Positions 28,492 through 36,957 of a stretch of DNA of 64,000 bases are shown here, one piece after another; the first letter of the stretch is position 1, and each line of letters opens with the position of its first letter. The stretch is taken from assembly GCA_026707285.1 (NCBI GenBank), contig JAPOXD010000007.1:1-64000 (forward strand), in the 5' to 3' direction. The notes below the pieces were generated by a model. It worked only from the letters and a program-made list of their open reading frames with translations. It did no database searches and was not told the DNA's origin. This stretch comes from Chloroflexota bacterium. Its GTDB lineage: Bacteria > Chloroflexota > UBA11872. The translations under genes were made by a program, and so were the position numbers.

Positions 28492-28523
28492 CATTGGAGT
28501 GGGGCGGCGTAAGGAGGTCTCGC

Positions 28524-28775
28524 GTGCAGTCGAGTCTGATCAGCAAGGTCCAGAAAGCCCAGAAGTACGCTCAAGAACCGCATCGCATCCACTTCGAGGC
28601 GTTGACCGTGCGGTTCGATGGCGACAACAACGATCATGTGATCAGGCTGGCCGACGGTGCGTGGAGTTGTGACTGCGAGTTCTTCATGGTTTGGCAGACG
28701 TGCAGCCACACCATGGCGCTCGAGAAGTTGCTTGAAGGCATGGTCCCGGTCGGAAGCGCCTCGGCCGCCGGCTAG
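28524..28775 (+). CDS. Small SWIM-type zinc-finger-like protein
   Basis: VQSSLISKVQKAQKYAQEPHRIHFEALTVRFDGDNNDHVIRLADGAWSCDCEFFMVWQTCSHTMALEKLL; CxC...CxH; strong SD aaggaggt. Confidence 0.75.
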   Translation: MQSSLISKVQKAQKYAQEPHRIHFEALTVRFDGDNNDHVIRLADGAWSCDCEFFMVWQTCSHTMALEKLLEGMVPVGSASAAG

Positions 28776-28831
28776 CCCCGCGCCCAGCCCGCCTGCGGGC
28801 GAGGTCCGCGCACGGTCCGGCACGGACTAGC

Positions 28832-29320
28832 GTGGCGCGCAAACGCCGGCGGCGGCAGGCGACGCCGCCCCCAACCAGCCGGAATCGCACCCTCGCCGTC
28901 AACCGGCGCGCCCGTTACGACTACGTGGTGCTGGACACGTTCGACGCCGGCCTGGAGCTCCGCGGCACTGAAATCAAGAGCCTGCGCACCGGGTCGGTCT
29001 CGCTGCGCGAGGGCTATGTCGCCGTCCAGGACGGCGAAGCCTTCCTGCGCGACGTGCACATCGCGCGCTACAAGCCGGCCGCCGACGCCAATCACGATCC
29101 CGACCGCCCGCGCAAGTTGCTGCTCCACCGGGCCGAAATCGACGAGCTGGCGCGCCACACCATCCAGGCCGGGCAGACCGCCGTGCCGCTGAGGCTATAC
29201 CTCGACAAGGGATGGGCCAAGGTCGAGGTCGGGCTGGTGCGGGGACGGCGCGACTATGACAAGCGGGAAAAGATTCGCGCCCGCGACGATGCGCGTGAGA
29301 TCGCGCGGCGCATGCGCTAG
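28832..29320 (+). CDS. smpB: SsrA-binding protein SmpB
   Basis: NRRARYDYVVLDTFDAGLELRGTEIKSLRTGSVSLREGYV; LYLDKGWAKVEVGLVRGRRDYDKREKIRARD. Confidence 0.95.
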   Translation: MARKRRRRQATPPPTSRNRTLAVNRRARYDYVVLDTFDAGLELRGTEIKSLRTGSVSLREGYVAVQDGEAFLRDVHIARYKPAADANHDPDRPRKLLLHRAEIDELARHTIQAGQTAVPLRLYLDKGWAKVEVGLVRGRRDYDKREKIRARDDAREIARRMR

Positions 29321-29332
29321 CATTGAATCGCT

Positions 29333-29688
29333 GGGGATGCCGGGTTTCGACAGAAGTCCGAGGTCCGCTGCTGCAGGTCGAGCATGCCGTCACGCTCGAA
29401 AAAAAGGCGGCAAACCAAGTAACTGGCGAGCAAGAAGCGCTCCCACTCGCGGCCTAAGCGCCGTGACGTCTGCCCGGCTCGTGCCTAGCGGGCCGGACCA
29501 GGCGCCAACTCCCTAGGCTGCGCCGGCAGAGGCGTCCGCATATGCCGGCTAAGACACGCGGACTGGTCGGGTTGCCCGCGGCCGAACGGCGGGCAAGTCG
29601 GCGAGAACCATAGCGATCGGCTATGCCTGTAGACGCGGCGGGGTGACGGCCTCTGGACGGGGCGTTCGACTCGCCCCCATCTCCACCA
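29333..29688 (+). ncRNA. ssrA: Transfer-messenger RNA; tag ANQVTGEQEALPLAA
   Basis: GGGGATG...CATCTCC-ACCA tRNA-like ends, ggtttcgacaga motif, tag ORF at 29410-29457 (gcaaaccaagtaactggcgagcaagaagcgctcccactcgcggcctaa), adjacent to smpB. Confidence 0.95.
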
Positions 29689-29719
29689 TGGCGGGGCGGC
29701 GGCTGCCTACAATCGCGGC

Positions 29720-30187
29720 GTGAGCCGCCCTGCCCTTCCGGACAAGCACTTCACCGCCACCGGATTCCTGGTGCGTGACGGCAAGGTGCTGCTGGTCAAC
29801 CATCGCAAGCTCAAGAAGTGGCTCCCGATCGGCGGGCACATCGAGGCCGGCGAGGATCCCACGCAGGCTCTGCGCCGCGAGGTGCGCGAGGAAGTCGGCC
29901 TCGACATCGAAATCGTGGCGGACGTCCTGCCCGTGGACGACGATGACGTGCGGGGCCTGCCGCGACCCGAGACGATCCTGCTGGAGACCATCGAACCCGG
30001 GCACTTTCACATCGACCTCATCTATTTCGGTCACGCCGTGGGCGGCGAGCCCCGGTTGGCCGCGGCGGAGCACAGCGAGCAGCGCTGGTTCTCGTCGAAA
30101 GACCTTGGGGCCAGCCACATCAGCGACGACGTGCGCATCCTCGGACGCCGCGCCATCCAGGCGCTGGCTGCCGAAGCTTCGCCGTGA
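29720..30187 (+). CDS. NUDIX hydrolase
   Basis: GGHIEAGEDPTQALRREVREEVGLD. Confidence 0.85.
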   Translation: MSRPALPDKHFTATGFLVRDGKVLLVNHRKLKKWLPIGGHIEAGEDPTQALRREVREEVGLDIEIVADVLPVDDDDVRGLPRPETILLETIEPGHFHIDLIYFGHAVGGEPRLAAAEHSEQRWFSSKDLGASHISDDVRILGRRAIQALAAEASP

Positions 30188-30891
30188 CCCGGCGTTTCGA
30201 CCATGCGTTCCAGGCGCCTGTGGCACATCCCAACGGGCTGCAGGCCACCGACGAGGGCCTGTGGATCGCCGATCAGGACCAGGGCCGAGCGTTTCTGGTC
30301 GCCCCCGACGATGGCACGGTCATCCGGTCGTTCGCCACGGGCGCCGGAAAGTCGAGTGGGGTGACCTTCGGCCACGGCGCGCTCTGGATGTGCTCCAACG
30401 GCCTGCCGAAAACGCGCCCGCCGACGGCCATGGACACGGCGCGCACGCGGATCGTCAAAACTGATCCCCATACAGGCGCGATGCTGGCCCAGTTCCGCGC
30501 GCCCGGCGATAGCGACGTGCACGGCCTGGAGTGGACCGCCGAGGGCTTGTGGCTCACGACGCTGGATCAGCGCGCCCTGACGCTGGTTGACGCCGAATCG
30601 CTGGCGCCGCGCCGCGCCATTCCGGTGCCCATGGACCGCGCCCACGGGCTGGGCTGGGACGGGAACGCGCTCTGGTGCGCCTTCACCTCGGATCGAATGG
30701 TGCTGCGGCTGAACGCGCGGGACGGGGCCGTGCTGGAGCGTCTGGATCTCGATGGCGAGTCGTTCGAGCCACATGGGCTCACGATGCGCCAGGGCCGGCT
30801 GTGGATCTGCGACGCGGTTACTGGCGCCGTTTGGCGCCAGCGCGAGCCCGCTGCGGTCGCCCCGGCCGCCGCCGGGGCGACGGGTCGGTGA
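30184..30891 (+). CDS. Beta-propeller-like (YncE/SMP-30-like) protein
   Basis: Repeated AxGLWIAD/ALWMCSNG/EGLWLTTLD/ALWCAFTSD blades. Confidence 0.6.
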   Translation: MTRRFDHAFQAPVAHPNGLQATDEGLWIADQDQGRAFLVAPDDGTVIRSFATGAGKSSGVTFGHGALWMCSNGLPKTRPPTAMDTARTRIVKTDPHTGAMLAQFRAPGDSDVHGLEWTAEGLWLTTLDQRALTLVDAESLAPRRAIPVPMDRAHGLGWDGNALWCAFTSDRMVLRLNARDGAVLERLDLDGESFEPHGLTMRQGRLWICDAVTGAVWRQREPAAVAPAAAGATGR

Positions 30892-31432
30892 TCGGTACGG
30901 CGTGGATGTACCAATAGCGCGAGCGAATCCCCGCGGCATCGCTATCCATCAGACCGATGAGTTCGCGCAGGTTAAAGGTGTTGCGCATGACTTGCGATAC
31001 CTCGGCGCCGGTGAGGCTGCGAAACGGGGAGTCGTGGGTCCTGAAGTCCGCCAGCGTGCCCATCACCGCCACGCCGGTGGATCGCAGCGTGCGTTGAAAC
31101 TCCCGCAGCGCGCGCCGGATGTCTTCGTTGCCATCGACGCCGAGCACCTGCAGCAGCCCGAAGCTGTAGACGGCGTCCAACGCGTCGGTGGCGATCGGCG
31201 TCCGGTCGGTGTCAGCCCGGACGTACCAGATGTTGGGATGCCGCGGCGCCAGCGCCAGCGCCTGGGCGTCGCGATCCATGGCAATCACCTGAGCGCCGGC
31301 GGCGAGCTGGACGGTGGCGCGGCCGGCGCCGCAGCCCGCGTCCAGAATAAGGCGCGCCGAGCGGAGCACCGCCATCCCGCGGGCGAGCACCGACACTTGA
31401 GACCCCGAGTCAGCAGCGGGCGAGCCAGGCAT
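30818..31432 (-). CDS. Class I SAM-dependent methyltransferase
   Basis: LILDAGCGAGRATVQLAAGAQVIAMDRDAQAL. Confidence 0.78.
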   Translation of the reverse strand: MPGSPAADSGSQVSVLARGMAVLRSARLILDAGCGAGRATVQLAAGAQVIAMDRDAQALALAPRHPNIWYVRADTDRTPIATDALDAVYSFGLLQVLGVDGNEDIRRALREFQRTLRSTGVAVMGTLADFRTHDSPFRSLTGAEVSQVMRNTFNLRELIGLMDSDAAGIRSRYWYIHAVPITDPSPRRRPGRPQRARAGAKRRQ

Positions 31433-32189
31433 CGTGCCCGTACCGTACCTTGACCAGTTCGTCGCTGCGATTGCGCTCGGCGGGCGTAAGCGCGCCCGGC
31501 TGGGGGGCAATGCGCAGCCGCTCGGCCACGCCCTGTGTGAGGGCCTGAACCAGCTCGCCAATCGTCGTGGGCTGCGGCAAGACGTCGCGCAGACCCGGCG
31601 GGCGAGCGTTGGGCGCCGACGTGCGAGTGAGCGAGTGAAGGTCCAGGTCGTGAGACATCACCAGGCTGCCGTGCTGCAGCACGCCGCCGTGCACTCGGCC
31701 CTGGGCGCTGGCGACCATCTTGTGTTCGGCCACCCACAGCTCGTGCCCGCTCGGTGACCAAAAGCAGAGGCCTGGCAGCGTCTCCTCGGCCGCATGGGCG
31801 GGAGCGCCGGCCTCCGGCGCCAGCCCCAAGGCTTCCAGTCCGGCGATAAGCCCCTGCGTGAGCGCCGCATAGGATGCCCGCACCCCGCCTCGCACCAGTC
31901 GATGCCGCCGCGGAACGGCGATCGCATAGGTCAGCTCGTCGCTGTGCAGCAGGGCCGCGCCGCCGGTGATCCGGCGCACGACATCGATGCCGCGTCGCCG
32001 CGCCAGCAAGCGGTCCACGAGGTGCAGCGGCTGGTGATAGCCGAGGGAAAGCGCGCGCGGCCGCCAGCTGTAGAAGCGCAGCGTGGGTGGAGCGTCGCCG
32101 CGCTGCACGGCTTCCGCCATGGCCTGGTCGATCGCCATGTTCCGCGCGCCGGCCGCCGCCGGGTCAACGAGCAGCCGCCATGTCTCCAT
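31410..32189 (-). CDS. Lipoate--protein ligase A family protein
   Basis: NMAIDQAMAEAVQRG...LRFYSWRPRALSLGYHQ...VVRRITGGAALLHSDELTYAI. Confidence 0.85.
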   Translation of the reverse strand: METWRLLVDPAAAGARNMAIDQAMAEAVQRGDAPPTLRFYSWRPRALSLGYHQPLHLVDRLLARRRGIDVVRRITGGAALLHSDELTYAIAVPRRHRLVRGGVRASYAALTQGLIAGLEALGLAPEAGAPAHAAEETLPGLCFWSPSGHELWVAEHKMVASAQGRVHGGVLQHGSLVMSHDLDLHSLTRTSAPNARPPGLRDVLPQPTTIGELVQALTQGVAERLRIAPQPGALTPAERNRSDELVKVRYGHDAWLARC

Positions 32190-32239
32190 GCGCTCCGGAT
32201 CCTTTCGTCACGGATTGCGCCGTCTAGAATGACAGCGCA

Positions 32240-32311
32240 GCCCCCGTAGCTCAGTGGATAGAGCGCCGGCCTCCGGAGCCGGGCGCGCGCGTTCGAATCG
32301 CGCCGGGGGTA
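32240..32311 (+). tRNA. tRNA-Arg (anticodon CCG)
   Basis: GCCCCCG/CGGGGGT acceptor, CCGGC-CTCCGGA-GCCGG anticodon arm, GCGCG-TTCGAAT-CGCGC T arm. Confidence 0.88.
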
Positions 32312-32319
32312 CCCACAGC

Positions 32320-32835
32320 CTAGCCCGGTGGGGCCGGACCCTTGGTGGCGCCGGCCGGAGGATTGGCCGTCGGCCGGCGCTCGCGCAGGCTGTCGGCCAC
32401 CAGCACGATCAGCCCCGCGCCGATGGCCAGGTCAGCGAAGTTCAAAAAGCCGACGAACGGCGTAATGTTGAGATAGTCGAAGACCGCGCCGATGCGCAGA
32501 CGGTCAATCACGTTGCCGAACGCGCCGCCGATCAGCAGCGCAAAGGCGGCAACCAGCCACCACCGCCGCGGCGGCCGCGCGGCGACGTAGGCGGCGAAGC
32601 CCACGCCGATCGCCACGGTGACGATTAGGATCGGCGCGGGATGGTCGCTGAACAGCCCGAAGTTGACGCCGGGATTGTTCACTCGCCGCAGGGTGAACAC
32701 CGGCCCGATCGTGGCTCCGCCGGGCGGGAGCACCGCGTCCACGATGAGCTTGATGGCCTGATCCACGCCGGTCACGACGAGACCGAGGCCAAACGTCGCC
32801 AGGCGTGCACGCCTCGCGTGGGCGCGACTAGCCAT
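32320..32835 (-). CDS. lspA: Lipoprotein signal peptidase (signal peptidase II)
   Basis: VDQAIKLIVD; VNNPGVNFGLF; GGAFGNVIDRLRIGAVFDYLN...FNFADLAI-like motif. Confidence 0.9.
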   Translation of the reverse strand: MASRAHARRARLATFGLGLVVTGVDQAIKLIVDAVLPPGGATIGPVFTLRRVNNPGVNFGLFSDHPAPILIVTVAIGVGFAAYVAARPPRRWWLVAAFALLIGGAFGNVIDRLRIGAVFDYLNITPFVGFLNFADLAIGAGLIVLVADSLRERRPTANPPAGATKGPAPPG

Positions 32836-32984
32836 TCGGTCCCTCCGTTGCGTCGCCGTGTGGCGATTCCAGTCCGAGCACCGTCCTGCGCTCGACATCG
32901 ACCATGGGTGGCGGCGCCGGTCGCTCGTGCGGGCGCGCCTGGCGACCGAGGGATCGGGCGGCAATCGATGCCAGCGCGGCCGCC

Positions 32985-33635
32985 CTAGCCTTCGTGAATC
33001 TCGATGGACGTGATGGTGATGGTTTCTTGCGGCCGGGATCGTTCGCCGGTGCCGGCCACTCCAACGGGGACCGCCTCGATCTTGGCCAGCGTGTCTTCGC
33101 CTTCCACCATCTGCCCAAACAGCGAGTAGTCCGGCGAAAGCCGACCCAGGGCCGTGAGATCGTCGAACACGATGAAGAACTGCGAGCCGTTCGAGTGTGG
33201 CCGACCCGTGTTGGCCATCGCGAGGCTCCCGCGGACATAGGGGCGTTGCGGTGGCTCGATGGCAAAGGTGTAGCCAGGTCCGCCGGTGCCGAGGCCGGTA
33301 GGGTCGCCGCTCTGGGCCATGAACCGTGGAATCAGCCGGTGGAACACCACACCGTCGTAGTACCGGTTGCGCGCCAGGACCACGAAGTTATTCACGGCCA
33401 GCGGGGCTTCCGCCGGCAGCAATTCAAAGGTCATCTGGCCGAGATTGGTCGTCACCACGGCCGTGTATGACTCCTCGGAATCGATCTGCATCTCTGGATA
33501 GGCGTCGTACGTCAACACGCGCTCCTGGGTTTCGGGCGTCGGCTCAGAGTCGCCCGCGGGCGGCGCCTCGGCCTCGCCGCAAGCAACGGCGGCAAGGATC
33601 CCAAGCGCCAGCAGGCTGCGGACGATGCGCCTCAC
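32985..33635 (-). CDS. Secreted/lipoprotein cyclophilin-type peptidyl-prolyl isomerase
   Basis: LGILAAVACGE lipobox; NNFVVLARNRYYDGVVFHRLIPRFMAQSGDPTGLGTGGPGYTF; SLAMANTGRPHSNGSQFFIV. Confidence 0.9.
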   Translation of the reverse strand: MRRIVRSLLALGILAAVACGEAEAPPAGDSEPTPETQERVLTYDAYPEMQIDSEESYTAVVTTNLGQMTFELLPAEAPLAVNNFVVLARNRYYDGVVFHRLIPRFMAQSGDPTGLGTGGPGYTFAIEPPQRPYVRGSLAMANTGRPHSNGSQFFIVFDDLTALGRLSPDYSLFGQMVEGEDTLAKIEAVPVGVAGTGERSRPQETITITSIEIHEG

Positions 33636-33937
33636 CGGTCGTCCTCCGCAGCCTCGGCTTCACTCCGGCGATTCTAGCCGCTTGCGAGGGCTGCCCGTTC
33701 CTGGCGCGACCTTGTTTTCCGGGTCTCGGGTCACGCGACCTCACCCTATCCATGTGGTAGCTTGGCTGCTGTGTAGACCGTTGCACTAGAACGTTACCAA
33801 GGTGTCCTCGCGTTTACTGAAACGGCGAGGATGCTGACGTACGGGTGAGAAACGACCTGATGCATTTCCACCATCGGTCTGATCGTGGGCCGGCGCGCCG
33901 CTTGGCTCTTTCGAACCCACGCACAAAGGAGATTGGC

Positions 33938-35497
33938 ATGCGAAAGCCAAGGTGGTGGCGCAGGAGCCTTATTGTCCTGGCAATCGTGGTCGGCGCGCTC
34001 ATGGCGCTGCCGGTAGCGCACGCGCAGCAAGTCTTTCTGCCCGGCACCGTGGTGGCGCTGCAGGGCACGCCGCATCTGTGGATTGCCGACGACCAGGGCG
34101 TCCTGCACTGGGGCGGCGACACCCGAGCCTTGTCCGGCAGGCATATCAACTGGAACGCCCGCATCGAGGTCAGCTTGGAGGGGCTGCGCGCCCTGCCCAA
34201 GGGCGATCCGTGGCTTTCGGCCGGTCTGTTGAAACAGGGCGATCCGATCTATCTCGTCAAGTGGGAGACCGAATGGCCGCAGCCGCGCCTGTTCCACATC
34301 CAGTCCATCGCCGACGTGGAGATCTTTGGCATCAATGAGACCAACTACGGCAGATTCGTCCTCGACGTGCCCACCTGGGAGGCGCGCTACGGCATGTCCG
34401 TGGCCGGCCTCCAGCGGGCGGTGTTGCCGCCGGCCGTGCCTTCCGCGGGCACGACGCCGACGACCCCGACGACCCCAACGACCCCAACGACGACGGCTGT
34501 CCGTTACCAGGTCATCAGCGGCTATAACCAAGGCGGTGGAATCCTCAACCTGCCGCAAGGTGATATCACGCTCAAGCTCCGGTTCGGTGGTTGGGGTTCC
34601 GGCCCGGTGACTGTGACCTACCGGATCGATGGGGGCGCGCCGATCTTCTTGATCAATAACAGGTCGGTGGGCTACTACGGCGAGATGGACTTCAACGTGC
34701 CGCGGGCTGCAAGCTACACCTTTGGAGTGACCGCCGCCCGAGACTGGCGAATCTGGGTTGGCAATGAGCCCGGATTGCCATCCGTGCCCCAGCCGTTGGC
34801 TGGCTGCCGGGCAACGACGCAGTGGCACAAGTCCGGAGATGACATGCACCGGGCAAGCTATAACTGTGGCGGAATCAAGCTCGAAGGCAGGTCGTACTCG
34901 GAAATCAACTCCCGAGACAGGTACTGGGTGGTTTGGTACCGCGACAACAAATTCTTTGCCGTGACGTCAACGAATTCCCCGGTTGGGACCAATGATGTGG
35001 CGGTTACTCATCAACTCCTCAGGGGATACAACGGCGGCGGGGGCAATCTGAACCTGCCGGAGGGCCGAGTCACGATCATGCTCGAGTACGGCAACTGGAG
35101 CCAGACCCCGCTCACGTTGACCATTCAATCGCCCAGCGGCGAGCAAATCCGCGTGATTGATGCCGCAAGGATTGGGTATCGGACGACTCGGACGATCACC
35201 GTTACGCAGGCTGGCGTTCACCGCGTGCATGTTGACGCGGAGCGCGACTGGCGGCTCTGGGTCGGCGTTGACACCGGGGCGGTTGCCGACGAACTCTCGG
35301 AGGCCGAATTGCCAGTGGACAACTGCAGCACGAGGAGAGAGTGGAAGTTGTCTGAGCGCGTCTACCGAGCCGAATTCAAGTGTCCGTCGTTCACTTTGCG
35401 CGGCACGTACTATCCCGGCCTCAACAGTGCCGTCGGCTTTTGGATCATCTGGTCGGAAGGGGACAAGTTCCGTGAGATCACCTTCCACCGGAACTAG
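33938..35497 (+). CDS. Secreted protein with N-terminal domain, PTT linker and two related beta-rich domains
   Basis: MRKPRWWRRSLIVLAIVVGALMALPVAHAQ signal; (TPTTP)n linker; two copies of V(T)xQxxxGYNxGGGxLNLPxG...RDWRxWVG. Confidence 0.7.
   Translation: MRKPRWWRRSLIVLAIVVGALMALPVAHAQQVFLPGTVVALQGTPHLWIADDQGVLHWGGDTRALSGRHINWNARIEVSLEGLRALPKGDPWLSAGLLKQGDPIYLVKWETEWPQPRLFHIQSIADVEIFGINETNYGRFVLDVPTWEARYGMSVAGLQRAVLPPAVPSAGTTPTTPTTPTTPTTTAVRYQVISGYNQGGGILNLPQGDITLKLRFGGWGSGPVTVTYRIDGGAPIFLINNRSVGYYGEMDFNVPRAASYTFGVTAARDWRIWVGNEPGLPSVPQPLAGCRATTQWHKSGDDMHRASYNCGGIKLEGRSYSEINSRDRYWVVWYRDNKFFAVTSTNSPVGTNDVAVTHQLLRGYNGGGGNLNLPEGRVTIMLEYGNWSQTPLTLTIQSPSGEQIRVIDAARIGYRTTRTITVTQAGVHRVHVDAERDWRLWVGVDTGAVADELSEAELPVDNCSTRREWKLSERVYRAEFKCPSFTLRGTYYPGLNSAVGFWIIWSEGDKFREITFHRN
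34452..34494. repeat. Short tandem repeat encoding a Thr/Pro linker
   Basis: acgacgccgacgaccccgacgaccccaacgaccccaacgacgac. Confidence 0.85.
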
Positions 35498-35540
35498 GAC
35501 GTTGGCGCCGGTCGGCCACTGAATCGGTCGGCCCGGCCGC

Positions 35541-35566
35541 AGCCCCGCGCCCAAAGGCGCGGGGCT
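35541..35566. terminator. Possible bidirectional terminator hairpin between convergent genes
   Basis: agccccgcgcc-caaa-ggcgcggggct, 11-bp perfect stem; no strong T-run. Confidence 0.4.
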
Positions 35567-36914
35567 AGGTGCCGGGGCTCGAGTCGTACGCCCAGCGCTC
35601 CTCGCGCATCACGCCGCGCTGGTACGCCAGGTACTCGTCGCGCGTCATGAGCGGTTCGAAGTCGTCCACAATGCGCCGCGCGGCGCCCGCGTCCTCGCCC
35701 AGTAGATCCACGGCCATCCAGGCCAAGGCCTTGGCCGGCTCCACGTAGGCCATCTGCGAATCGACGATGTCCCAATCGGTGGCGTGGTTGGTGCCGGTGG
35801 CGCCCGCCATGCTGGGATGCAAGGCCGGCATGATGTGCGACACGTCACCCATGTCCGTCGATCCGGTGCGGTGGCCCAGCCGCTTGATCCCGTCATCGCC
35901 GTGGACATCCCGCTGGTTGGCGAGAAACAGCTCGGCCATGGCGCCGTTGTTCACCAGCGGCAGGTAGCCGGGCAGGCTGCGGATCTCGACGTCGGCGCCT
36001 AGGGCCATTGCCCCCGCCCTGAGGGCGCGGTCGACCGTGGCCGAAGCCGCGTCGATCACATCGGTCGTCTTGCCGCGAACATAGGTTTCCAACCGAACGT
36101 CGGCGGGAATCACGTTCACCAGGTCGCCGCCGTGGGTGATGATCGGGTGCACGCGCACCGCGTCCTCGTCGCGGAATGTCTCGCGCAACGCGTTGATGCC
36201 CGCCATGCCAAGCTGGGCGGCGTAGAGCGCGTTCACGCCCCGTTCCGGCGCGGCGCCGGCGTGGGAAGCCAGGCCGATATAACGAATCTGCTTGACCACG
36301 CAGCCGTTGTTCGAGGCCGTCACGGCGGCCATGCCGTTTTGGTCGGGCTGGGCGTGGGTGTGAATCATCATGGCGAGATCGATGTCGTCGAACTCGCCGC
36401 GGGCGATGAGCTCGGGTTTGCCGCCCAAGAACTCAAGCTCACCCGCGAGCTGGAGACCATACCGGTACTCGACCTCGACATACTCCTCCGCCGGCACGGC
36501 CATGAGCACGATCGTGCCGCTCAACTCACGCTGAACCCGCGGGTCGCTCAACGCCGCGGCGGCGCCCATGAGCCCCGCGATCTGCGCGTTGTGCCCGCAG
36601 GCATGCGCGGCGTGGGTGGCCGGATCTTCTCGCGGGTGTCCCGGCACCGTCAGCGCGTCCAGCTCGCCGATCAGAGCCAACGTGGGACCCGGACGCCCGG
36701 TGTCGATCCGCGCGGAGACGCCGGTGATCGCCAGGCCCGTGCGGTGCTCCAGCTCCAGTTCGGCGAATGTCTGCGCCACGAGCGCCGCGGTCTCAAACTC
36801 TTTGAAGCCCAACTCGGGCCGTCCCATGATGGTTTCGCCGATCGCGATGATCTCGTCCTGTCGGTCGTCAATCGCGTCCGCCACGCGTTGCTTCAGGTCT
36901 GCGATGGTGGTCAT
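35565..36914 (-). CDS. M20-family amidohydrolase (AbgB-like)
   Basis: MGRPELGFKEFETAALVAQTFAELELE...THAAHACGHNAQIAGLMGAAAAL...HRTGSTDMGDVSHIMPA. Confidence 0.88.
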   Translation of the reverse strand: MTTIADLKQRVADAIDDRQDEIIAIGETIMGRPELGFKEFETAALVAQTFAELELEHRTGLAITGVSARIDTGRPGPTLALIGELDALTVPGHPREDPATHAAHACGHNAQIAGLMGAAAALSDPRVQRELSGTIVLMAVPAEEYVEVEYRYGLQLAGELEFLGGKPELIARGEFDDIDLAMMIHTHAQPDQNGMAAVTASNNGCVVKQIRYIGLASHAGAAPERGVNALYAAQLGMAGINALRETFRDEDAVRVHPIITHGGDLVNVIPADVRLETYVRGKTTDVIDAASATVDRALRAGAMALGADVEIRSLPGYLPLVNNGAMAELFLANQRDVHGDDGIKRLGHRTGSTDMGDVSHIMPALHPSMAGATGTNHATDWDIVDSQMAYVEPAKALAWMAVDLLGEDAGAARRIVDDFEPLMTRDEYLAYQRGVMREERWAYDSSPGT

Positions 36915-36957
36915 GGTGTCTCCGGGGCTTGGCTGGTGGGCTGAGCAGCGGGCCGAT

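Noticed and set aside
34452-34494. Regular short repeats suggestive of a repeat array
   Set aside because: In-frame Thr/Pro linker microrepeat inside a coding gene; no spacers, so not CRISPR.
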